Shown: piece after piece, positions 1-5,064 of the stretch
Layout of the letters: each line of letters begins with the position of its first letter
Position numbering within the stretch: the stretch's first letter is position 1
Assembly (NCBI GenBank): GCA_026710525.1
Contig: JAPOQT010000273.1
Coordinates: 1 to 6,527, forward strand
DNA length: 6,527 bases
Direction: 5' to 3'
Origin: Pseudomonadota bacterium
GTDB taxonomy: Bacteria > Bdellovibrionota_B > Oligoflexia > Oligoflexales > Bin106
Position numbers and translations under genes: made by a program
The notes under the pieces: model-generated
The model's database searches: none
The model's input: only the letters and a program-made list of their open reading frames with translations
Told to the model about the DNA's origin: nothing

Positions 1-107
1 AACAGATAAAAAATCAGAAAAAAAAAAAAAAAAAAAACCCTCTTACATTTTTTTTTTACCCACTAAATTTTTTATTTTTTTTTTAGGTTTTTAGGGGGTT
101 TTTTTAA
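1..107. other. Homopolymer-rich, probably artefactual contig end
   Basis: This stretch is almost entirely mononucleotide runs: 20 A at 18-37, 10 T at 48-57, 6 T at 68-73, 10 T at 75-84, 5 G at 94-98, 7 T at 99-105 and then A. No other part of the window looks like this. It holds no credible reading frame, and the frame that follows is cut off where it begins. The simplest reading is low-quality or mis-assembled sequence at a contig end. A genuine AT-rich element cannot be excluded. Confidence 0.75.
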
Positions 108-114
108 AAAACCC
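96..114. repeat. Near-perfect GGG-T7-A6-CCC inverted repeat
   Basis: The sequence GGGTTTTTTTAAAAAACCC is self-complementary apart from one extra T. It sits exactly where homopolymer sequence gives way to normal coding-type sequence. It could fold as a hairpin, but its position at the junction suggests a fold-back or assembly artefact rather than a terminator. As a terminator it would also lie inside or directly before a reading frame. Confidence 0.5.
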
Positions 115-290
115 ATGATCACAAAGATGGTGCTAAGCTTCACGGTTATGCCCTCAGTTATTCTCAACTGGTAGCTGAAGGTCATAGCTATCCCACCTGG
201 CTCAATTTAGTAGCTTGGGAGGCTTACCGCCGTTTACTCAGTGATGAGGAGCCTGATCTCATTGGTATTTCACCACTAGCCACAAGATAA
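108..290 (+). pseudogene. C-terminal fragment of an unidentified protein (5' end missing)
   Basis: An open frame of 60 codons runs from a stop codon in the homopolymer zone (105-107) to TAA at 288-290. It has no usable start codon or ribosome site. The translation has normal, non-repetitive protein composition, including the segments HGYALSYSQLVAEGHSYP, NLVAWEAYRRLL and DEEPDLIGISPLATR. The ATG at 115 is in another frame and hits a stop after 19 codons. I read this as the real 3' end of a gene whose upstream part was lost to the corrupted sequence before it, so 'fragment' may describe the assembly and not the genome. I do not recognise the family. It ends 16 bp from the stop of the convergent 925-residue gene, as expected for a true gene end. 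Confidence 0.5.
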
Positions 291-303
291 CAAGCTTGTT
301 GGC
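279..303. terminator. Candidate hairpin between convergent stop codons
   Basis: GCCACAAG (279-286) pairs with CTTGTTGGC (295-303) through eight base pairs with one bulged T, around an 8-nt loop. The structure spans the stop of the left fragment and lies just past the stop of the 925-residue gene (307-309), so it is well placed to end transcription from both sides. Neither strand has a T tract after the stem, so it does not meet the usual definition of an intrinsic terminator. The loop side contains a 12-bp perfect palindrome, AACAAGCTTGTT (289-300). Confidence 0.3.
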
Positions 304-306
304 AGA

Positions 307-3084
307 CTATTTGATCATACAACCTGATATTTCAGCAGTAAATTGCTGGAACGTTTGGTCTTGATCAAGGGAGCCAAGAAAACTATCAAAGCATTTAATG
401 AGTTTTTGTTCTCTTGAGAAAATAGCACCACCAATTTCCTTACTTTCCTCATAGGATAAGTGCTTCATAGCTACTGGCATTAACTTGAGAACACGACTTA
501 CCAGAATATCAAAATTTTGCTGATTATTTTTCATGAGATAGTTAGCAAGATTGTCGAGACGCAGGCGAAAAAGCTCGATGTCTTCCTGGTTACGATGGCC
601 CCATTTGTGGGCTAATTTTTTTATTTCTGCCGGAGTTAACCCCTGATATATCTCGACGAGATGCTGGTGGAAAATGACTCTATCCTGATAGAAGTCCCCC
701 CTAGTTTGCCGAGGTTTATCGATGAGGGAATCTAGGACAACATGTTGGAAACTGATTTTCAGAAATCTGATATAGTTTTTTATTGACCGGGTAAAACTCA
801 AATATTCTTCTCCCCGATTGTAAAGCTTAAAAAGCTGCTGCTTAACCAGTGGTGAACTAACTTCCATTTTGAGAACAAAAGTGAAAAAAAGATGATGTTT
901 CATGGAATTATGCATTAAATATCTATCGATAAAGTTTCTCGTTTTTTCAGAAAATTCGACGGTTTTTGTCCGACTCACACCAAAGAGATCACCGATTTGA
1001 TGCCACTGGGTTGTTGATAAACGGTAAAAGCGATTTTCAAGTTCAGTTAGTTGAGCGGGAAAGATGCTGTGAATAACATCTTGTTGTTGCCATAGGCTAA
1101 ATAGTTGCTGTGATTTTTGCTGAATTTCAGCTGGCGTAAGGTCTAACAACAGGCTTAAATTTTGATCATTCATATGTGGCATATGCATGGCAGTCAGTAG
1201 TAATATTTTATTGATTTCTTGCTCTTGTGAGTTATTAACGGCCAAGGAAGTAAGAAAATGTTCTATACGAGTGGGTAGATAGTAATGAGATGTATAATGC
1301 CAGCGGTAGTCGGATACTTCATCTTTCTGTTCTGCTGATTGGATGGCCTTTAACCATTGTTCTTGATTTTTTTTCAATTTATCTTTTGAACCAAATATTT
1401 TTGGCAGTGCCGCAGAAGAAAACAAAATCTCTTTTGCTACTAACTCCCTGGTAGAAGAGCGAATAGTTCGTCTTTGGAATACCGGGCGATTGGTTGGTAC
1501 TTTGTTTGGTAGATCAAAATGAGCGAGAATTCGCGCATAGGAATAAACAGAACTTCTGGTGATTTGTTTATACAAGATAATAGTCTTGATGGTTGAGATC
1601 TCGTTCAAGTAAGATTGATATAGGTTGTTGAGAATCTTGATTAGCTCCTCGCTATGGGAGGGGTCGATATAATAGTAGTTCATCACCGGCTCAACTTGGA
1701 TGGCATCTAATTGGCTCATAAAACCTGCTATTTCTTTAATATAGTCACTGAGCCAGGTACTCTCTAATCGTTCTATTGAAATAAACTGCAGCAGATCAAG
1801 GATCAGCTTTTGTTTACTATCAGAGGATGTTCTTACCTGACTGGTTTGCTGCGAGTAGACGCTGAGATGCAGAATATCCTTGAGAAATATCGCCCAACCA
1901 GACGGAGTAAGGACGCCATTCAGATAATTATTAAGATTGCTTTTGTTGATGACCTCTAAAACCTCTTCATTCACCAGGTCTTTGAGTAGGGAGCGGAGTT
2001 CATCATCGGTGAGCTTGAAATAGTTTTCTTTGAGTTCGTCGAAGGTGAGTTCTGTCTGACGCACATACTTAGGGCGGGTATCTAATCGAGGTGATGGCGC
2101 CAGATGTGATGCCAGCTCCGGATTCTGTGAGGTTTGTTGTTCTGGGGGGCGGTACTGTCTTAGAAGATGGGTGACCATGGCCCAGTCTTGACGTAAAAGA
2201 CTGATTTTGCAGTCAAGAACAATAGAAAAGTCAGCTAATTTTCTTGTATCTTTGAGTATAATCCTACGATGAAAAATATATTTTCGTCTTAGGTCACTTG
2301 GTATTCTGCAAGCAGCCTCCTCAATGTTTTTAGTGACAAAAGATTGATACATTTGATTCAGAAAAGATTTTGGCTCAACAGCCGCAAGATAAGGAGGATC
2401 AACGTAGGATTTTAATGCCAGTCGTAATTGTGATGAAGATATAGTTTCGTATTCTCGTTCTAAGCGAGCAAGTCTTTGTCGTATCCAGATAGAATGATAT
2501 GAGTCACGATCTTGTGATGGACCCTCAAAGGAGGGTGAGGGTGCTTCATCACGTTCTAATGGTAAGAAAACAGCAGGTTTATTCTTAGGAAGTAGCTGTT
2601 CACTTGTCACAGGGTTTAGCTCATCACCTGTGAGCTCCCTCGATGGCTGAGAGAAGCCCTCTTTTTCAAACCCTGGATCGCCACTCATAGCTAAGGGCCA
2701 TAAAGAGGACTGGGTGTTCCACTGGTTAGCTAAGTATATTCCTAAGGTACCAAGCCCAATTAACCAGGGCGCATATTTTTTTACCTGAGAGAGAATCTGT
2801 TTCTCCCAACCACGAGGCAGAAGAGGGTTATGGAATAGGGAGGACCCTTGATGGGCTGCTACCACCCCTGGCAGTGCTAAACCGGCACTTTGATAGAGAG
2901 TTATCCGTTGGTCTAAGGTTAATGGTAAGTTACCTGTGGCGAGTGGATGATGGGTAATGCTTTGCCTGCCCATTTCCTGGGCCAGTGTTACGGCGTGTTC
3001 ACCAGCGTAAGTCGGGTTTTTTGGGGTTATAAGGGTAAGGAATGAGAGTAAAGCACCGACGAGGGGCAATAAAAATTTTTTCAT
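307..3084 (-). CDS. Large exported protein of unknown function (925 aa)
   Basis: I do not recognise this protein. What can be seen: a Sec-type signal peptide at residues 1-27 (MKKF, hydrophobic core LLPLVGALLSFLTLI, likely cleavage after TYA) and a short hydrophobic segment at about 106-119 (PWLIGLGTLGIYLA) that could anchor it in a membrane. Residues about 135-195 form a Pro/Ser/acidic, probably flexible linker. The long remainder (about 197-925) looks mostly alpha-helical, rich in Leu, Gln and Lys, with basic stretches. Only four cysteines are present (259, 292, 898, 922) and I see no catalytic motif. A short LTxxE[L/I] motif recurs at 151, 346, 358, 649 and 816. The ATG at 3084 is chosen because the signal peptide starts there. 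No Shine-Dalgarno sequence precedes it; the upstream bases are A/T only. Location is inferred as periplasmic, membrane-anchored or secreted. Both flanking genes are on the opposite strand, so there is no operon context. The size and helical makeup would suit a scaffold, surface protein or effector, but nothing decides between these. Confidence 0.85.
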   Translation of the reverse strand: MKKFLLPLVGALLSFLTLITPKNPTYAGEHAVTLAQEMGRQSITHHPLATGNLPLTLDQRITLYQSAGLALPGVVAAHQGSSLFHNPLLPRGWEKQILSQVKKYAPWLIGLGTLGIYLANQWNTQSSLWPLAMSGDPGFEKEGFSQPSRELTGDELNPVTSEQLLPKNKPAVFLPLERDEAPSPSFEGPSQDRDSYHSIWIRQRLARLEREYETISSSQLRLALKSYVDPPYLAAVEPKSFLNQMYQSFVTKNIEEAACRIPSDLRRKYIFHRRIILKDTRKLADFSIVLDCKISLLRQDWAMVTHLLRQYRPPEQQTSQNPELASHLAPSPRLDTRPKYVRQTELTFDELKENYFKLTDDELRSLLKDLVNEEVLEVINKSNLNNYLNGVLTPSGWAIFLKDILHLSVYSQQTSQVRTSSDSKQKLILDLLQFISIERLESTWLSDYIKEIAGFMSQLDAIQVEPVMNYYYIDPSHSEELIKILNNLYQSYLNEISTIKTIILYKQITRSSVYSYARILAHFDLPNKVPTNRPVFQRRTIRSSTRELVAKEILFSSAALPKIFGSKDKLKKNQEQWLKAIQSAEQKDEVSDYRWHYTSHYYLPTRIEHFLTSLAVNNSQEQEINKILLLTAMHMPHMNDQNLSLLLDLTPAEIQQKSQQLFSLWQQQDVIHSIFPAQLTELENRFYRLSTTQWHQIGDLFGVSRTKTVEFSEKTRNFIDRYLMHNSMKHHLFFTFVLKMEVSSPLVKQQLFKLYNRGEEYLSFTRSIKNYIRFLKISFQHVVLDSLIDKPRQTRGDFYQDRVIFHQHLVEIYQGLTPAEIKKLAHKWGHRNQEDIELFRLRLDNLANYLMKNNQQNFDILVSRVLKLMPVAMKHLSYEESKEIGGAIFSREQKLIKCFDSFLGSLDQDQTFQQFTAEISGCMIK
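2521..2536. repeat. Short GC-rich hairpin inside the 925-aa gene
   Basis: ACCCTC (2521-2526) and GAGGGT (2531-2536) form a perfect six-pair stem with a four-base loop, AAAG. It lies in codons for the Ser/Pro-rich linker (about residues 183-188), where amino-acid constraint is weak. There is no T tract on either strand. It may be chance. Confidence 0.3.
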
Positions 3085-3098
3085 ATTTAATTAAATAT
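3083..3098. promoter_or_regulatory. 16-bp perfect AT palindrome over the start codon of the 925-aa gene
   Basis: ATATTTAATTAAATAT reads the same on both strands. It overlaps the first two bases of the start codon of the 925-residue gene (ATG occupies 3084 down to 3082). AT-only palindromes arise by chance more readily than mixed ones, but the position over the start and a candidate -10 box makes a protein-binding or DNA-opening role possible. Confidence 0.35.
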
Positions 3099-3123
3099 AA
3101 CTGATAAGTTACTAAGTCGTGAA
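3094..3123 (-). promoter_or_regulatory. Candidate sigma70-type promoter for the 925-aa gene
   Basis: On the minus strand a -35-like TTCACG (3118-3123, 4/6 match) is followed after 18 bp by a -10-like TATATT (3094-3099, 5/6 match). Transcription would begin about 7 bases on, near 3087, leaving only a few bases before the ATG at 3084. That would make the message leaderless or nearly so, in line with the lack of a Shine-Dalgarno site. The -35 overlaps the left arm of the dyad at 3119-3139. This is pattern matching in AT-rich DNA, so confidence is low. Confidence 0.3.
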
Positions 3124-3139
3124 TAACACTAATATTCAC
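3119..3139. promoter_or_regulatory. Operator-like dyad GTGAATA-N7-TATTCAC
   Basis: A perfect 7-bp inverted repeat, GTGAATA (3119-3125) and TATTCAC (3133-3139), is separated by 7 bp. The half-site centres are 14 bp apart, somewhat more than one helical turn. It lies 35 bp upstream of the start of the 925-residue gene and overlaps its candidate -35 box, the classic position for a repressor site. No regulator gene is visible in the window. Confidence 0.4.
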
Positions 3140-3418
3140 ACTCCCATGTATTATGCAAAAAAATATTCAATATGCAATAACAAATCAATTAATATTTTAA
3201 ATATAGTTAGTTTGTCTTGCCATATTAAGTCCGGTATTAGGGTTGAGGGTTGCTCTTTGGGAATATCTGTGATACCCATGTGGCATGATGGCGAAATGTA
3301 TGGCACAGGGGTGCTGCTGGGTTATTGATCTTGATGCCACCAGGACTCTCGGTTAATGGTGATGAAAGGGATCATGTTCAGTTGTATTTTTATTGATCAT
3401 AGATCTCGTAACGTTTTT

Positions 3419-3423
3419 AGGAG
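3419..3423 (+). promoter_or_regulatory. Ribosome binding site for the gene at 3433
   Basis: AGGAG lies 9 nt before the ATG at 3433, a normal Shine-Dalgarno spacing. It fixes the start of the four-helix membrane protein. I found no clear -35/-10 pair upstream. Confidence 0.75.
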
Positions 3424-3432
3424 AGACGGGCT

Positions 3433-3885
3433 ATGTTGAAATCAATCATTGCTTTGCAAACGGTGAGTGTTGTTATCGTCGCCGGTATTAATATGGCTGT
3501 TTATTTGCTGAATTCCAGTCACACTAGTACTCAGTTACTGAGCTATAGTACCCTACTGATTGGCTTTGTTTGGACTATAGTCACCCTTGATTTGCTTGCC
3601 TTTAGTTATTATTTTGCGATCCATTCTAAGCCGTTAAGCCAAGATCAAACAAAGGCCCAAGACGATGGCAGCACGGGGAAAACGAACAAGAGAAAAAAAC
3701 CAAGATCCCTTGCTGGACAACTGATGTTAATGAAATGGTTGGTGATGATTTTCGGCGGGGTAGGTTTTTGGTTTTTAACCAAAGGATTAACCTCGTCACT
3801 GCCCCTGATTTGTGGTGTTTTTCTCGGTTTTTTTGTCTTTATTATATCGATCTTTCTCATTGAGAAAGGCAAGAAAAATGTTTAA
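3433..3885 (+). CDS. Small four-helix membrane protein, possibly AtpI-like (150 aa)
   Basis: The protein has four predicted membrane helices at about residues 4-26, 37-62, 99-117 and 122-143. Between helices 2 and 3 is a hydrophilic, lysine-rich loop (about 64-96, including TNKRKKP); by the positive-inside rule this loop and both termini face the cytoplasm. Two helical hairpins and a size somewhat above 120 residues recall AtpI-type proteins (ATP synthase subunit I, a c-ring assembly helper). The second half in particular looks alike (MKWLVMIFGG, then a Gly-containing last helix). There is no diagnostic motif and no atp operon nearby, so this is only a suggestion. The start is fixed by AGGAG 9 nt upstream. 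The TAA stop overlaps the stop of the convergent VC0807-family gene. It is best annotated as a hypothetical integral membrane protein. Confidence 0.75.
   Translation: MLKSIIALQTVSVVIVAGINMAVYLLNSSHTSTQLLSYSTLLIGFVWTIVTLDLLAFSYYFAIHSKPLSQDQTKAQDDGSTGKTNKRKKPRSLAGQLMLMKWLVMIFGGVGFWFLTKGLTSSLPLICGVFLGFFVFIISIFLIEKGKKNV
3852..3868. repeat. Perfect inverted repeat at the end of the 150-aa gene
   Basis: CTTTCTCATTGAGAAAG is an 8-bp perfect inverted repeat around one central T, able to form a 7-pair stem with loop ATT. It lies within the last codons of the 150-residue gene and 14 bp past the stop of the convergent VC0807-family gene. It could slow transcription arriving from the minus-strand gene, but no T tract follows it on that strand, so I do not call it a terminator. 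Confidence 0.45.
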
Positions 3886-4592
3886 TCTTTGCTGTTTTCT
3901 GCGAGCAGATCTTGAAATTTATAACCAGTGAGATGAGTGATTCCTCTGATCAGCCAGAAGATACTGATGGTGGCAATGAGCAAAGAGGGTAGTACGATCA
4001 CGGGATAACTGAGAAGCTGCATATAAGCAAGTTCTTGATTAAACTCACTTGTGCCCACAGGACTTTGTAAGATCATGTAGGCTAGGATGAAATTGAGAAC
4101 ACTTGAAACGAAAAAACTTGAGGCTAGCACGTAACTCACTTGGCTGACCAGTTTGGCAAAAGCTTGGTGGCAATTTCGGCTAGCAATCGACTGGGTGATT
4201 AACTCCACATTAAACAGAGTACTATGGAGAAACAGTTGTTGGATAAGAGTTGTCTTGTAACGAAGCACAAGGATCACCACACCGATGATTAAAGGAATAG
4301 CGGCCTCTTTTGCTGCAAACCAAATACCTTCAAGTTGTAAAGCACCTAATCCGCCAGTCAGAAGCACATTAATAAAACCACATAAGGCAAGCCAGTGCAC
4401 ACCACCTTGTTTGACAAGATTTATCAGAAAATAGATAATAGGCAAGGACAGAGCTAGAGCAAAGGCTGGCCAGGCACCAAGCTGTTCGTCGCCACTTAAC
4501 TTCATGAGTATGATCACGGGTAGCACTACGGTTACAAGGAACGAAACGAAGAAATCGTTTTTCTGGGGAACTTTGGCATGGTTGTTTATCAC
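3882..4592 (-). CDS. VC0807-family integral membrane protein (236 aa)
   Basis: I recognise this as a VC0807-family protein, an uncharacterised family of multi-pass inner-membrane proteins of similar length. Shared features recalled from the family: an N-terminal helix ending in a KLSG-type turn (KLSGDEQLG, 31-39), the central block LTGGLGALQLEGIWFAAKEA with AIP following (78-100), and a late block with SPVGTSEFNQELAYMQLLSYP (177-197) followed by a Pro-containing helix. Six or so hydrophobic segments are visible at about 14-30, 42-60, 65-85, 97-110, 152-175 and 193-216, with a hydrophilic stretch at 128-148 between the halves. Its biochemical role is unknown. The start is GTG at 4592: AAGGA lies 8 nt upstream and the conserved N-terminal helix begins soon after. 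Its stop overlaps that of the convergent 150-residue gene, and it is divergent from the HNH gene. Confidence 0.85.
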   Translation of the reverse strand: MINNHAKVPQKNDFFVSFLVTVVLPVIILMKLSGDEQLGAWPAFALALSLPIIYFLINLVKQGGVHWLALCGFINVLLTGGLGALQLEGIWFAAKEAAIPLIIGVVILVLRYKTTLIQQLFLHSTLFNVELITQSIASRNCHQAFAKLVSQVSYVLASSFFVSSVLNFILAYMILQSPVGTSEFNQELAYMQLLSYPVIVLPSLLIATISIFWLIRGITHLTGYKFQDLLAENSKD

Positions 4593-4600
4593 GAAATATA

Positions 4601-4605
4601 TCCTT
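4601..4605 (-). promoter_or_regulatory. Ribosome binding site deciding the GTG start at 4592
   Basis: On the minus strand AAGGA is followed by 8 nt (TATATTTC) and then GTG. This spacing supports the GTG start for the VC0807-family gene over the next in-frame ATG at codon 30, which would delete the first conserved helix. Confidence 0.7.
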
Positions 4606-4703
4606 GCTCAAATGGTTGCCATGGAAAGTCATATTTACTGTTTGTCTCAACTTTTGTAAGTAGACGATACAGTTTATCATGATTTATCTGCTCACAATAT
4701 TTT

Positions 4704-4707
4704 GAGG
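4704..4707 (+). promoter_or_regulatory. Ribosome binding site deciding the ATG start at 4714
   Basis: GAGG lies 6 nt before the ATG at 4714. The in-frame TTG at 4702 overlaps this site and has no ribosome site of its own, so ATG 4714 is the better start for the HNH gene. Confidence 0.7.
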
Positions 4708-4713
4708 GAAGCC

Positions 4714-5064
4714 ATGAAAAACACGAAACAACAACGACTCAAAAGAACCATGAGAGACCCCCAAAGGATATCACAAGGAGACGGTGGTTATTTTATCGAT
4801 GCTCAAGCGAAAGAAAAACATATTAAAGCAGAGAAAAAGAAAGCATATTTGATCAGAAAATCCCGAAAATGGCGTAGTAAGATTATGCGAGAAAAAAAGT
4901 GTTTTTATTGTGCCAAAACACTCACCGTACCAGAAGCCACTATGGATCACATAGTGCCCCTGTCTCGTGGTGGTCGTTCTACTATGGGGAACCTGGCTGT
5001 CTCTTGTCATGATTGTAACAAAGTAAAAAAACAACAAACGCCGGTGGAGTGGACCATATTTTAG
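4714..5064 (+). CDS. HNH endonuclease domain protein (116 aa)
   Basis: This is a compact HNH nuclease-like protein, expected to bind and cut DNA using one catalytic metal ion, with a second structural zinc. The zinc ligands are two CxxC pairs, C63/C66 (CFYC) and C98/C101 (CHDC). The nuclease core is DHIVPLSRGG (78-87) with His79 as likely general base, Asn93 in GNL, and Asn102 in the CNKVK end of the motif, so all key residues are intact. The first 60 residues are very basic (QQRLKR, EKKKAYLIRKSRKWRSK) and probably helical, which would suit DNA binding. Nothing beyond the HNH fold is attached, so the substrate cannot be told. Relatives include phage, restriction and plain chromosomal HNH proteins. 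No phage or methylase gene is next to it. Its TAG stop overlaps the stop of the convergent helicase gene. Confidence 0.85.
   Translation: MKNTKQQRLKRTMRDPQRISQGDGGYFIDAQAKEKHIKAEKKKAYLIRKSRKWRSKIMREKKCFYCAKTLTVPEATMDHIVPLSRGGRSTMGNLAVSCHDCNKVKKQQTPVEWTIF

Larger units (their letters stand above)
3085..3432. other. 348-bp intergenic region between divergent genes
   Basis: This gap separates the divergent starts of the 925-residue gene and the four-helix membrane protein. The left end holds the palindrome, candidate promoter and dyad listed separately. The right end carries the ribosome site for the gene at 3433. The middle, about 3140-3415, shows no convincing gene, RNA or strong hairpin. An open frame from GTG 3119 to 3328 lacks a ribosome site and starts inside the dyad, so I do not call it. 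Confidence 0.6.
4593..4713. promoter_or_regulatory. Divergent promoter region with a 10-bp-phased TTTATC repeat
   Basis: This 121-bp gap separates the divergent VC0807-family and HNH genes and must hold both promoters. Towards the HNH gene, TATCAT (4675-4680) matches five of six -10 positions, with TTGTAA (4654-4659) as a possible -35 at a short 15-bp spacing. TTTATC occurs at 4673-4678 and again at 4683-4688, one helical turn apart, which may be a binding-site pair or chance. No clear promoter was found towards the VC0807-family gene. Confidence 0.35.

Noticed and set aside
85..114. Telomere-like TTTAGG/TTTTTAGGGGG pattern
   Set aside because: Only one irregular occurrence is present within artefact-like homopolymers; there is no repeat array.
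115..174. Short frame from the ATG at 115
   Set aside because: It ends after 19 codons, while the overlapping longer frame has normal protein composition.
3119..3328. 69-codon plus-strand open frame starting at GTG
   Set aside because: It has no ribosome site, starts inside the dyad, and sits in an intergenic region with no recognisable protein features.
4702..4713. TTG start giving the HNH protein four extra residues
   Set aside because: The TTG overlaps the GAGG site that serves the ATG at 4714 and has no ribosome site of its own.
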